Below, in pieces: positions 1 to 11,786 of a stretch of DNA of 64,000 bases. The stretch's first letter is position 1. Every line of letters begins with the position of its first letter. The notes below the pieces were generated by a model. The model saw only the letters and a program-made list of their open reading frames with translations, was not told the DNA's origin and ran no database searches. The stretch is from positions 186,001-250,000 of the forward strand of contig NZ_OBMI01000001.1 of assembly GCF_900199185.1 (NCBI RefSeq), given 5' to 3'. This stretch comes from Sphingomonas guangdongensis. GTDB taxonomy: Bacteria; Pseudomonadota; Alphaproteobacteria; Sphingomonadales; Sphingomonadaceae. Position numbers and translations under genes: made by a program.

Positions 1-1
1 G

Positions 2-817
2 GGCGGCCATCAGATCGGCGGCCGCCTGTCGGCGCTCCGCGAATTCCGCAACCTGGGCGTGCTCTACATGACGCTGACCCACGGCAAGAGCCTCGGCTGG
101 GCCGATTCGTCCACCGACGCCGCCCGCGCCGGCGGGCTGTCGCCGTTCGGTCGGCAGGTGGTGGCGGAGATGAACCGGGTCGGCATGATCGCCGACGTCA
201 GCCACGTGTCGGACGCCACGATGGCCGCGGTGCTCGACGTCAGCCGCGCGCCGGTGATCGCGTCGCACTCTTCCGCCCGCGCGCTCGCCGACCGGCCGCG
301 CAACATCCCGGACGCCCTGCTCAGGCGTATCGCGGCCAACGGCGGTGTGGTGATGGTCAACTTCTACCCCGCTTTCCTGTCCGAAGCGTGGAACGGCTGG
401 GACAACGGCAGGCGAGCCGCGGCCAAGCAGGCCGGGCTCCAGGATCTGCCGCCGGTCGGTCGGGCGAACGGCGCGCTTGCAGACTGGGATCGGGCCCATC
501 CCGAGCCGGTGGTGGACGCCGCTACGGTCGCGAACCACGTCGCGCATATCGCGCGGGTCGCTGGCCACGATCATGTCGGGATCGGCGCCGACTTCGACGG
601 CATCAGCGGCGCGGGTCCCGTCGGCATGAAGGGGGTCGACAGCTATCCGCTGCTGTTTGCCGAACTCGCCCGCCGCGGGTGGAGCGACGCTGACCTCGCC
701 AAGCTGTCGCAGGGCAACGTGCTGCGCGTCATGGACCGGGTCGAGGCGGTCGCGCGCGAGCTGGCGAGCGTGCCGCCGGTCGACGCGAATGATCCGGGCT
801 CTGCCACCACGCCCTGA
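2..817 (+). CDS. Membrane dipeptidase (peptidase M19), C-terminal part
   Basis: This is the C-terminal 271 residues of an M19-type renal dipeptidase, a zinc enzyme that cleaves dipeptides. The frame is open from base 2, so the start lies outside the window. The first residues read GGHQIGGRLSALREFRNLGV, which matches the conserved segment before the MTLTH motif at the active site. Further on are the metal-site motif IASHSSARAL followed by the RNIPDALLRRIAANGG block, and HVGIGADFDG near the C-terminus, all typical of the family. N-terminal metal ligands and any signal peptide cannot be seen. It reads toward a palindromic repeat pair and is convergent with the following reductase gene. Confidence 0.9.
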   Translation, partial: GGHQIGGRLSALREFRNLGVLYMTLTHGKSLGWADSSTDAARAGGLSPFGRQVVAEMNRVGMIADVSHVSDATMAAVLDVSRAPVIASHSSARALADRPRNIPDALLRRIAANGGVVMVNFYPAFLSEAWNGWDNGRRAAAKQAGLQDLPPVGRANGALADWDRAHPEPVVDAATVANHVAHIARVAGHDHVGIGADFDGISGAGPVGMKGVDSYPLLFAELARRGWSDADLAKLSQGNVLRVMDRVEAVARELASVPPVDANDPGSATTP

Positions 818-819
818 TT

Positions 820-925
820 GTCACCCCGGCGCAGGCCGGGGTCCAGTAGCGACCAACTCAGCGAGCAGGCGGTGTGCTTACCAACGATCGTCTCGCGACT
901 GGACCCCGGCCTGCGCCGGGGTGAC
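820..925. repeat. Inverted pair of palindromic intergenic repeats
   Basis: A 27-base element at 820-846 (core CACCCCGGCGCAGGCCGGGG) recurs exactly on the opposite strand at 899-925. Each copy is itself an imperfect palindrome. The pair sits between two convergent genes. Diverged relatives occur at 1903/1970 and 7838/7917. It resembles REP/BIME-type intergenic repeats. It could act as a bidirectional terminator or RNA stabiliser, but there is no T run. Confidence 0.75.
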
Positions 926-939
926 AGTTGATGTAACGC

Positions 940-1776
940 TCAGCCGACGAACGCGCGCTCGATGACGTAGGTGCCCGGATCGGCGTTCGATCCTTCGGTG
1001 AAGCCGAGGCCGTCGAGCAGCTCGGCGGTCTCGCGGATCATGGCGGTGGAGCCGCACAGCATCACGCGGTCGCTTTCGGGATCGAGCCGCTTCTCGCCGC
1101 CGAGCCCGTCGGGGAACAGCTGGCCGTTCTCGAGCAGCGCGCCGATCCGGCCCGAGGTGTGGAACGGTTCGCGGGTGACGGTTGGAACGTAGAAGAACTG
1201 CGCGCCTGCCTCCTCGCTGACCAGCGGGTCCTCGCTCCAGCGTGCGACCTGCTCATCATGATAAGCGAGGTCGCTGACCCGCCGGACCGAGTGCGCGACC
1301 ACCACCGTATCGAAGCGGCTGTAGATGTCGGGATCGCGCGCGACCGACAGGAAGGGCGCGAGCCCGGTGCCGGTCGACAGCAGGAACAGCCGCTTGCCGC
1401 CGAGCAGCGCGTCGGCGACGAGCGTGCCGGTCGGCTTGCGGCCGAGGTAGAGCTCGTCGCCCGCCTCAACCTGCTGCAACCGCGACGTGAGCGGCCCCTC
1501 GGCGACCTTGATCGACAGGAACTCCAGCTCGTCCGCCCAGGATGGGCTGGCGACCGAGTAGGCCCGCACCAGCGGCTTGTTGCCGTCGTGCAGGCCCAGC
1601 ATCACGAACTCGCCCGAGCGGAAGCGCATGGAAGCCGGCCGCTCTACCGCTAGGCTGAACAGATGCTCGTTCCAGTGCTTGACCCACAGAACCTTGACGG
1701 TGTCGAAGGCGGCGCTCTCGGGCTGGACGAGAGGCGCGCGGTCGGTGGCGGGGGCAAGCTCGGGCAAGGTCGACAT
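940..1776 (-). CDS. fpr: Ferredoxin--NADP(+) reductase
   Basis: A 278-residue FAD enzyme that moves electrons between NADPH and ferredoxin or flavodoxin in the cytoplasm. The FAD-binding motif RAYSVASP lies near residue 70, the NADP-binding STGTGLAPFLS near residue 130, an MLCGS segment near residue 240, and the C-terminus is VIERAFVG as in bacterial Fpr. The start at 1776 is chosen because GAGGA stands five bases upstream and MSTLPEL begins the conserved protein; an upstream in-frame ATG at 1908 would add 44 residues encoded largely by repeat-like DNA. It is monocistronic and convergent with the dipeptidase. Confidence 0.92.
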   Translation of the reverse strand: MSTLPELAPATDRAPLVQPESAAFDTVKVLWVKHWNEHLFSLAVERPASMRFRSGEFVMLGLHDGNKPLVRAYSVASPSWADELEFLSIKVAEGPLTSRLQQVEAGDELYLGRKPTGTLVADALLGGKRLFLLSTGTGLAPFLSVARDPDIYSRFDTVVVAHSVRRVSDLAYHDEQVARWSEDPLVSEEAGAQFFYVPTVTREPFHTSGRIGALLENGQLFPDGLGGEKRLDPESDRVMLCGSTAMIRETAELLDGLGFTEGSNADPGTYVIERAFVG

Positions 1777-1902
1777 CAATCCTCGTTGCGAAACGTTCGC
1801 AGATGTTGGGGGTAACCGCGGCGCTCTAGATTCGATCCGGCGCGCGGACAAGCAAGCTATCGGGCGCCGCGGTAAAGGGTGGGTTGGCCAAGCCTCGACT
1901 AT

Positions 1903-2002
1903 CGTCACCCCAGCTAAGGCTGGGGTCCATGTCTGCCGGTCATCAGCGGAACGTCACCGCTCGCGGCGAGAGACATGGATGCCAGCCTTCGCTGACACGA
2001 CG
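1903..2002. repeat. Diverged inverted palindromic repeat pair
   Basis: The element at 1903-1934 (GTCACCCCAGCTAAGGCTGG and following) and its reverse complement at 1970-2002 share AAGGCTGG and TCCATGTCT blocks. It belongs to the same CACCCC...GGGGTCCA family as the pair at 820/899, with several substitutions. It lies between fpr and the MoCF-domain gene. Confidence 0.6.
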
Positions 2003-2007
2003 GTAGG

Positions 2008-2775
2008 TCAGATACCGCCGTCCGTAATGACGTACCCCGCCCCCTGCAGACGCGCGCGCAGGTCGGCGACGCAGGCGTCCGCTCGGGCGGAATCGGCCGA
2101 ACGGACCACGAAATTGGCGCCGACCCGCCCGTCGCGGAAGAAGGGATAGCTGCCGATCGACACGCGCGCGTCACCCTCCCCGCCCGCATCGCGCTCGGCC
2201 TGGCGGAGCAGGTCGGCCACCTCGCTCTCCGCCACCCAGCCGCCGATCGTGCGGCTGACCACCGGGCGCCCGCCCTCCAGCGTGCCGGTCAGCGTGTCGA
2301 GCATGCCGGCGGTGATGTGGGGCACGCCCGCCATGACGAACCAGTTGCCGAGCCTGATGCCGGGTGCCCCCGATACGCGGTTGTGGATCAGGGTCGCCCC
2401 CTCCGGCACCCGCGCCATCCGCAACCGCGCCTCCGTCAGCCCGCCGCGCGTCTCGTAGTAGCGCTCCAGGATCGCGCGCGCCTCCGGGTGGACGACGACG
2501 CCGACGCCCGCTGCCCTGGCGACCGCATCGACGGTGATGTCGTCGTGGGTCGGTCCGATCCCGCCGGTCGTGAACAGATAGTCGTTCTCCGCCGCCAGCG
2601 CCCGCACCGCGGCGACGATCCGGTCCTCGACGTCCGGCACGATCCGGACCTCGGCCAGGCGGATGCCCTGGACGTTCAGCCAGGACGCGAGCTGCGCGAC
2701 ATTCTTGTCCTGGGTTCGCCCGGAGAGGATCTCGTCACCGATCACCGCCAGCGCGGCCGTCCAGATGCGTGTCAT
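2008..2775 (-). CDS. MoCF-domain protein (CinA N-terminal-like)
   Basis: A 255-residue protein with a molybdopterin-binding (MoCF_biosynth) fold at the N-terminus. The motif VIGDEILSGRTQDKN is at residues 10-24 and TTGGIGPTHDDIT near residue 70, both characteristic of CinA/MoeA-like nucleotide or molybdopterin binding. It lacks the CinA C-terminal nicotinamide-nucleotide deamidase domain, so it is the single-domain form common in alphaproteobacteria. A longer open frame runs upstream to 3630, but that part overlaps map in antisense and has no family similarity. The start at 2775 is 48 bases from the divergently transcribed map gene. The substrate is unknown. Confidence 0.85.
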   Translation of the reverse strand: MTRIWTAALAVIGDEILSGRTQDKNVAQLASWLNVQGIRLAEVRIVPDVEDRIVAAVRALAAENDYLFTTGGIGPTHDDITVDAVARAAGVGVVVHPEARAILERYYETRGGLTEARLRMARVPEGATLIHNRVSGAPGIRLGNWFVMAGVPHITAGMLDTLTGTLEGGRPVVSRTIGGWVAESEVADLLRQAERDAGGEGDARVSIGSYPFFRDGRVGANFVVRSADSARADACVADLRARLQGAGYVITDGGI

Positions 2776-2823
2776 GACCCAGGCGCATAGCGAAACCGCG
2801 CCGCAGCCGCTATATGCCATGCC

Positions 2824-3645
2824 ATGACAGACTATGTGACCGACGACGCGCCCCTCACCCGAACCGGCGCGATCCGCCTCCACGGTCCGGACGGGTTCGA
2901 GGGCATGCGCCGGGCCGGGCGGCTCGCCGCGGAGGCGCTGGACGCGGTCGTGCCCCATGCCGTCCCGGGCGTGACCACCGCCGAGCTCGACCGCATCGTG
3001 TACGAAACGATGGTGGCGGGCGGCGGCGTGCCCGCGACGCTCGGCTATCGCGGCTACACGCACTCGAGCTGCATCTCGATCAACCATGTCGTCTGCCACG
3101 GCATCCCGGGCGATCGGGCGCTGAAGGACGGCGACATCGTCAACATCGACGCGACCGTCATCTTGGACGGGTGGCACGGCGACAACAGCCGCATGTACCT
3201 GATCGGCGACAACGTCCCCATCAAGGCGAAGCGGCTGGTCGAGGTGACCTACGAGTGCCTGATGATCGGGATCGAGCAGGCGAAGCCCGGCGCACGGCTG
3301 GGCGACGTGTCCCACGCGATCCAGACCCATGCCGAGCGCCAGCGCTACAGCGTCGTTCGCGATTTCTGCGGCCACGGCGTCGGCCAGCTGTTCCACGACG
3401 CGCCGGAGGTGGTCCATGTCGGCCGCCCGGGCACGGGACCGGAGCTCAGGCGGGGCATGTTCTTCACGATCGAGCCGATGATCAACATCGGCAAGCCCGA
3501 CGTGAAGCTGCTCGACGACGGCTGGACCGCGGTGACGCGCGACCGCTCGCTTTCGGCGCAGTTCGAGCACTCGATCGGCATCACCGAGGACGGCTGCGAG
3601 ATCTTCACGCTCTCGCCCAAGGGCTTCCACAAGCCGCCGTACTGA
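2824..3645 (+). CDS. map: Methionine aminopeptidase, type I
   Basis: Removes the N-terminal methionine from nascent proteins in the cytoplasm. It has 273 residues, usual for type I enzymes with a short N-terminal extension. All metal and substrate residues are visible: H92 (substrate), D109, D120, H184 in GHGVG, H191, E217 in TIEPM, and E248 in FEHSIGI. An alternative reading frame of similar length over the same DNA is a shadow. The gene is divergent from the MoCF protein. A short hairpin follows the stop. Confidence 0.97.
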   Translation: MTDYVTDDAPLTRTGAIRLHGPDGFEGMRRAGRLAAEALDAVVPHAVPGVTTAELDRIVYETMVAGGGVPATLGYRGYTHSSCISINHVVCHGIPGDRALKDGDIVNIDATVILDGWHGDNSRMYLIGDNVPIKAKRLVEVTYECLMIGIEQAKPGARLGDVSHAIQTHAERQRYSVVRDFCGHGVGQLFHDAPEVVHVGRPGTGPELRRGMFFTIEPMINIGKPDVKLLDDGWTAVTRDRSLSAQFEHSIGITEDGCEIFTLSPKGFHKPPY

Positions 3646-3652
3646 GTCCCCG

Positions 3653-3671
3653 CCTAGACGGATCGTCTAGG
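3653..3671 (+). other. Short hairpin after map
   Basis: CCTAGACG and CGTCTAGG form 8-bp arms around a 3-base spacer, 7 bases after the map stop. There is no T run, so intrinsic termination is doubtful. It could be an operator for the downstream toxin-like gene, whose start is 56 bases away. Confidence 0.45.
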
Positions 3672-3726
3672 GACCGGATCGCACGACCGGCGTAGGGGAA
3701 GAGCCGCACGCAAGAGGAGCGGTTCC

Positions 3727-5187
3727 ATGTCCGGCGCAACGGCGATCCTGTCTTCCATCCAGCCGAGCTTCCAGCGGCGCAACGATCCCGACCCTGCCGT
3801 GGTCGCCGGACGGGCGATCGCCGATGCGGACGGCGACATGGGCAAGCTGCGCGCCGCGATCGAGGCGGTGAAGGCGGACGATCCGGCGCTCGGCACCGCC
3901 GTGGAAGCGGCGACGCTCGCGCGGCTCACCCCGGTGCAGCGCGGCGACTATGCTAGTGCCCGCTACAGCATCACCGCGCCGGATGCGCAGCCGGTGACGT
4001 TCCAGGCGACCGCGCCGACGGTCCGCCAGGATTTCGATCGGCCTGCCGATGCGAGCCGCGCCGCGCTCTACGCGCGCTTCGACCGGATCTGGGGCGACGG
4101 CAACGCCGTTACCGACGACGTCGCCCGGATCGAGGCCGGGCTGCGCACGATGCAGTCGAGCGGGCTGACCTTGGCGCAGGTGGAGGCGGCACCGCGGTCG
4201 GCCGCGGCCAACGGTCCCGACCTCGGCACCCTCGCCCTCGATCTCACCCAGATCGGGCTCGATGTCGTCGGCATCTTCGAACCGACGCCGTTCGCCGATG
4301 GCAGCAACGCCGTCATCTCGCTCGGCCGGGGCGTGTACGACGGGATCACGCAGCGGAGCTGGGGCGCCTTCGGCTCGCGCGCGCTCGACGCCGGCATCTC
4401 AGGGCTCGGCGTTTTCTCCTACGTCGGCGACACGGCGAAGCTCGCCCGCCTGCCGAAGCTCGCCGGAACGGTTGCCGACGCCGTCCGGCTCGCCGCCAGC
4501 AACCCGGCCGCGCGCGAGGCGCTGGAGCCCGGGCTGCGCGCGATCAAGGACGCGGTCGACAAGATCCCCACCGGCGCGATCGAGCAGCTGCCCACCGCGG
4601 CACGCGAGTCGATCCAAACGATGAAGACCCAGCTGGACGAGCTGTTCGGGGCCGGCGCCCGCGGCGCGGACGAGGTTGCCGACGCCGGCGTGCTCTCTGC
4701 CCGGATCGGCCGCAACAGCGTCGAGTGGACGGTGGATGCGCAGGGTCGCCCGACCAAGGTCAGCGCCACGCTGTCCGAGCTGCAGCCGAGCGGCGCAGCG
4801 CGGGGCAGCGACGAGCTTGCAGCGCAGGACCGCGTCCGCGAGCGCGGCCTGGCCGACGACGATGCCGGCCACGTCATCGGCCACCGCTTCCTGGGCGACC
4901 AGGGAACGCGCAACATGTTCCCGCAGAACTTCAACTTCAATCGTTCCGCCTACAAGACGATGGAGAATGAGTGGGCCGCCTGGATCGAGAACGGCGGCAC
5001 GGTGAAGGTGAACGTCGAGCTGCTCGGCGGCACGGGTGACCGGCCGGATCAGGTCCGGGTCGCCTATGAGGTGCTGAACGAGGCCGGGGAGCGCGTCTTC
5101 CGCAACGGTGCGCGCTTCGCCAATCAAGCCGACCAGGTCTTTGCGCGGGTGCCGACCGCTGATATCCGGCGTACGCTCGGCCAGTGA
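3727..5187 (+). CDS. Polymorphic-toxin-like protein with C-terminal DNA/RNA non-specific endonuclease domain
   Basis: A 486-residue protein. Residues 375-465 resemble the Endonuclease_NS_2-type toxin domain: DDDAGHVIGHRFLG (likely catalytic His382), then N-MFPQNFNFNRSAYK-MENEW. Residues 165-245 contain the helical/hydrophobic segment common in polymorphic toxins (LDLTQIGLDVVGIFEPTPFA followed by SYVGDTAKLARLPKL). No signal peptide is seen, and the N-terminal 110 residues match nothing I recognise. The ribosome site AGAGGAG at 3713-3719 fits the start. The stop overlaps the next gene by four bases, which is the usual arrangement for a toxin and its immunity gene. Export route and target are unknown; the nuclease assignment rests on motif inspection. 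Confidence 0.75.
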   Translation: MSGATAILSSIQPSFQRRNDPDPAVVAGRAIADADGDMGKLRAAIEAVKADDPALGTAVEAATLARLTPVQRGDYASARYSITAPDAQPVTFQATAPTVRQDFDRPADASRAALYARFDRIWGDGNAVTDDVARIEAGLRTMQSSGLTLAQVEAAPRSAAANGPDLGTLALDLTQIGLDVVGIFEPTPFADGSNAVISLGRGVYDGITQRSWGAFGSRALDAGISGLGVFSYVGDTAKLARLPKLAGTVADAVRLAASNPAAREALEPGLRAIKDAVDKIPTGAIEQLPTAARESIQTMKTQLDELFGAGARGADEVADAGVLSARIGRNSVEWTVDAQGRPTKVSATLSELQPSGAARGSDELAAQDRVRERGLADDDAGHVIGHRFLGDQGTRNMFPQNFNFNRSAYKTMENEWAAWIENGGTVKVNVELLGGTGDRPDQVRVAYEVLNEAGERVFRNGARFANQADQVFARVPTADIRRTLGQ

Positions 5188-5612
5188 GGCCGATCGCTCT
5201 CCTACTGGCAGGCCTGCTCCTCATGGCAAACGCTTCCTTCGATCGCGACCGCGCCGACGCCTTGATCCAGGACTTGGGCCGCGAGATCGTCCGCAGCCCG
5301 GAATTCGCCGATCAGCAATGGTCGGCGATCGCGGTAGTAATCGACCTCGACCGGCAGGAGCGGATGTACGGCTACCGCTACTGGGACGCCGCCGAGTGGG
5401 ATGCCGCCATTCCGTCGTTCGACACGCTCGATGTCGGCACCGAGCTGCGCGGCGCCATGCGGGTGCCGGGGCAGGAGCCCTGGAAGAAGTGTCTCGTGCA
5501 GATCAGCCGCGCGACCGGGCGAGTCGACATCGACTTCGACTATGACGGCGACAAGTGGGCCCCGGACATCAAGGATCCCAAGCGCTTCGCCCTGTCGCTT
5601 CGCCCCGCTTGA
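5184..5612 (+). CDS. Candidate immunity protein (YezG/DUF600-like)
   Basis: A 142-residue acidic protein that overlaps the nuclease stop by four bases (GTGA), implying translational coupling. The pattern EPWKKCLVQISRATGRVDID followed by FDYDGDKW resembles the C-terminal half of YezG/DUF600 immunity proteins, which pair with nuclease toxins in other bacteria. From the GTG at 5184 the N-terminus is hydrophobic (RPIALLLAGLLLMANA) and could be a signal or membrane segment. An internal ATG at 5223 would remove it and give a cytosolic protein, but has no clear ribosome site. Which start is used decides where the protein acts. The family assignment is by eye and moderate. Confidence 0.65.
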   Translation: MRPIALLLAGLLLMANASFDRDRADALIQDLGREIVRSPEFADQQWSAIAVVIDLDRQERMYGYRYWDAAEWDAAIPSFDTLDVGTELRGAMRVPGQEPWKKCLVQISRATGRVDIDFDYDGDKWAPDIKDPKRFALSLRPA

Positions 5613-5722
5613 GGGGCAACGATCAAGCGCCCGCTGCCGCAACGATGACCGCAGGCGTTGATCTTTCACTCGACAAGGTGCCCTCACCGTCACTGCGCGA
5701 TTCGTGAGCAGCGCCGCCGGTT

Positions 5723-5739
5723 TGCCGCATATTGCGGCA
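5723..5739 (+). promoter_or_regulatory. Palindromic site, NtrC-like
   Basis: TGCCGCA-TAT-TGCGGCA is a perfect 7-3-7 inverted repeat with the TGC-N11-GCA outline of NtrC enhancer sites. It lies about 55 bases upstream of a sigma-54-like element and 97 bases before glnB. A second imperfect 17-base palindrome (CGTTCCGCTGCGAAACG) is at 5748-5764. Confidence 0.5.
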
Positions 5740-5793
5740 GTCGTCATCGTTCCGCTGCGAAACGGACGCACACGTCACCTTGATTTGCGGAGC

Positions 5794-5809
5794 TGGCACG
5801 GCTCTTGAT
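5794..5809 (+). promoter_or_regulatory. Sigma-54-type promoter candidate for glnB
   Basis: TGGCACG-GCTC-TTGAT fits the -24/-12 pattern TGGCACG-N4-TTGC except that the final GC is GA. The predicted transcript start would be near 5820, just before the glnB ribosome site at 5822-5828. Position and the upstream palindrome support nitrogen control. Confidence 0.5.
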
Positions 5810-5811
5810 AG

Positions 5812-6174
<363 letters not shown>

Positions 6175-6272
6175 CGCGGCGCAATATCCTGTGAAAATGT
6201 CGCACCGCGACGCAACATGATTCTGCCGCCCGCACCGGCGCGGCTTCACCCGAAGAGCAGAGGGCATCCACC

Positions 6273-7685
6273 ATGGCGACCACGGCCGCAGACATCCTGA
6301 AGAAGATCGAGAGCGAGGAGATCGAGTGGATCGACCTGCGGTTCACCGACCCCAAGGGCAAGTGGCAGCACCTGACCATGGTCGCGTCCGTGATGGGCGA
6401 GGACGAGTGGACCGACGGCCTCATGTTCGACGGCTCCTCCATCGAGGGTTGGAAGGCGATCAACGAGTCGGACATGGTGCTGAAGCCCGATCTGGACGCG
6501 GTCTACACCGATCCCTTCTCGGCGACGCCGATGCTGATCGTGTTCTGCGACATCGTCGAGCCCTCGACCGGCGAACTCTACGCGCGCGATCCGCGCTCGA
6601 CCGCCAAGCGCGCCGAGGCCTACCTGAAGACCACCGGCGTCGGCGACACCGTCTATGTCGGGCCGGAGGCGGAGTTCTTCCTGTTCGACGATGTGCGGTT
6701 CGAGAACAGCTACTCGACCAGCTACTACAAGATCGACGACATCGAGCTCCCGGGCAATTCGGGCCGTGAGTATGAGGGCGGCAACCTTGCCCACCGTCCC
6801 CGCGCCAAGGGCGGCTACTTCCCGGTCGCGCCTGTGGACAGCGCTGTGGATATTCGTGGGGAAATGGTCTCCACGATGATCGAGATGGGCCTGCCCTGCG
6901 ACAAGCACCACCATGAGGTGGCGGCCGCGCAGCACGAGCTCGGCCTGACCTTCGGCACGCTGACGACCACTGCGGACCGGATGCAGATATACAAGTACGT
7001 CGTGCACCAGGTCGCGCACGCCTACGGCAAGACCGCAACCTTCATGCCCAAGCCGATCAAGGAGGATAACGGCTCGGGCATGCACACCCACTTCTCGATC
7101 TGGGACGGCAAGACGCCGCTGTTCGCCGGCAACGGCTATGCGGGCCTCTCCGACCTGTGCCTCTACTTCATCGGCGGCATCATCAAGCACGCGAAGGCAG
7201 TGAACGCCTTCACCAACCCGTCGACCAACTCGTACAAGCGGCTGGTGCCGGGGTACGAGGCGCCGGTGCTGCTGGCCTATTCGGCGCGCAACCGCTCGGC
7301 GTCGTGCCGCATCCCGTACGGGACGGGGCCGAAGTCGAAGCGCGTCGAGGTCCGCTTCCCCGACGCGCTCGCAAACCCGTATCTCGCCTACGCCGCGCTG
7401 ATGATGGCGGGAATGGACGGCATCCAGAACAAGCTTCATCCGGGCGAGGCGATGGACAAGAACCTGTACGACCTGCCCCCGGCCGAGCTCGCCGAGGTGC
7501 CGACGGTCGCCGGCTCGCTCCGCGAGGCGCTCGACGCGCTGGAGGCCGATCACGACTTCCTGCTGAAGGGCGACGTGTTCTCGAAGGACCAGATCGAGGC
7601 CTACGTCGAGATCAAGCGCGGCGAGGTCGCCCGCTGGGAGATGACGCCGAGCCCGGTCGAGTATGACATGTACTACAGCGGGTGA
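6273..7685 (+). CDS. glnA: Glutamine synthetase, type I (adenylylated form)
   Basis: Makes glutamine from glutamate, ammonia and ATP; cytoplasmic dodecamer. It has 470 residues, the usual GSI-beta length. Visible motifs: [10 protein letters not shown] at residues 51-60, the metal-ligand motif GPEAEFFLF at 130-138, [10 protein letters not shown] at 266-275, and the adenylylation loop KNLYDLPP with Tyr399. It is co-directional with glnB, and intracellular control by PII through the adenylyltransferase is expected. A strong hairpin with a short T run lies about 115 bases after the stop. Confidence 0.98.
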   Translation: MATTAADILKKIESEEIEWIDLRFTDPKGKWQHLTMVASVMGEDEWTDGLMFDGSSIEGWKAINESDMVLKPDLDAVYTDPFSATPMLIVFCDIVEPSTGELYARDPRSTAKRAEAYLKTTGVGDTVYVGPEAEFFLFDDVRFENSYSTSYYKIDDIELPGNSGREYEGGNLAHRPRAKGGYFPVAPVDSAVDIRGEMVSTMIEMGLPCDKHHHEVAAAQHELGLTFGTLTTTADRMQIYKYVVHQVAHAYGKTATFMPKPIKEDNGSGMHTHFSIWDGKTPLFAGNGYAGLSDLCLYFIGGIIKHAKAVNAFTNPSTNSYKRLVPGYEAPVLLAYSARNRSASCRIPYGTGPKSKRVEVRFPDALANPYLAYAALMMAGMDGIQNKLHPGEAMDKNLYDLPPAELAEVPTVAGSLREALDALEADHDFLLKGDVFSKDQIEAYVEIKRGEVARWEMTPSPVEYDMYYSG

Positions 7686-7800
7686 GCGCGCCGCGCCGGC
7701 GCGCGGTGCAGACCAGCGAAGCTAGGTCCGCACACCCGCTGCCGGCCGGCCTTGCTACAGCAAGGACCGACGACGCGGCTTCGCTGCGGCGGTGATTGGG

Positions 7801-7829
7801 AGGGCGTCCGGGAGCACCGGGCGCCCTTT
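7801..7829 (+). terminator. Intrinsic terminator downstream of glnA
   Basis: An 11-bp stem (7801-7811 with 7817-7827, one G-T pair) closes a 5-base loop and is followed by TTC. Placed for the glnB-glnA transcript. The T run is short, so efficiency is uncertain. Confidence 0.6.
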
Positions 7830-7837
7830 CATCCTCT

Positions 7838-8004
7838 CGTCACCCCGGGCTTGATCCGGGGGCCACGGCTCCGCAAGCGATCCGACCAGGGGCGCGAGCG
7901 CAGCGCATGTGGACAGATGGACCCCGGATCAAGTCCGGGGTGACGATGGTGGACAGCGCGAACGCCTGCAATCCACGCTCCCGTGCTCCCGCGCAGGCGG
8001 GAGC
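7838..8004. repeat. Intergenic repeat block after glnA
   Basis: The 378-base space between glnA and the GNAT gene has no gene. It holds an inverted pair of the CACCCCGG...CCGGGG family at 7838-7862 and 7917-7945 (cores GGGCTTGATCCGG and CCGGATCAAGTCC) and a separate palindrome at 7985-8004 (GCTCCCGC-GCAG-GCGGGAGC) that recurs at 37154-37173. Confidence 0.7.
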
Positions 8005-8063
8005 CCAGAGCCAATCACGAGCCGCTGAGTGATCCTAAGCTTCCGTCTGCGCGAGAGCACGGA

Positions 8064-11396
<3,333 letters not shown>

Positions 11397-11399
11397 AAC

Positions 11400-11786
11400 A
11401 TGGGAACCGGTACCGAACTCGGCCGCGTCCGCGGCCTGGGCAGCGCCAAGGAGGGCGCGCATCACTGGTGGCGCCAGCGGGTGACCGCCGGCACGAACCT
11501 GCTGCTGATGCTGTGGTTCATCGTCTCGGTCGCCCGCCTGCCCGCCTACGCCCACGCCGACGTGACGCGCTGGGTGGCGAGCCCCTGGGTCGCGATCCCG
11601 CTCGTCCTGCTGATTGTGTCGGTCTTCACTCATTTCCGGCTGGGACTGCAGGTCGTGATCGAGGACTATCAGCACGACGCACGCCGGATCGCGGCGCTGA
11701 TCCTCCTCAACGTCTTCACCATAGGCGCAGGCGCGACCGCGATCTTCGCGATCCTGCGCATCGCACTCACGGGGACGCCCAAGTAA
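11400..11786 (+). CDS. sdhD: Succinate dehydrogenase membrane anchor subunit
   Basis: The second membrane anchor of complex II, 128 residues with three predicted helices. The [18 protein letters not shown] segment (residues 14-31) and the [18 protein letters not shown] segment near residue 77 are typical of alphaproteobacterial SdhD, including the His and Asp-Tyr residues near the haem and quinone sites. It follows sdhC by three bases, and its stop overlaps the sdhA start by one base. Confidence 0.95.
   Translation: MGTGTELGRVRGLGSAKEGAHHWWRQRVTAGTNLLLMLWFIVSVARLPAYAHADVTRWVASPWVAIPLVLLIVSVFTHFRLGLQVVIEDYQHDARRIAALILLNVFTIGAGATAIFAILRIALTGTPK

Noticed and set aside
2776..3630. Upstream extension of the MoCF protein across map
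   Set aside because: The extra 285 residues are antisense to methionine aminopeptidase and unlike any family; the conserved protein starts at 2775.
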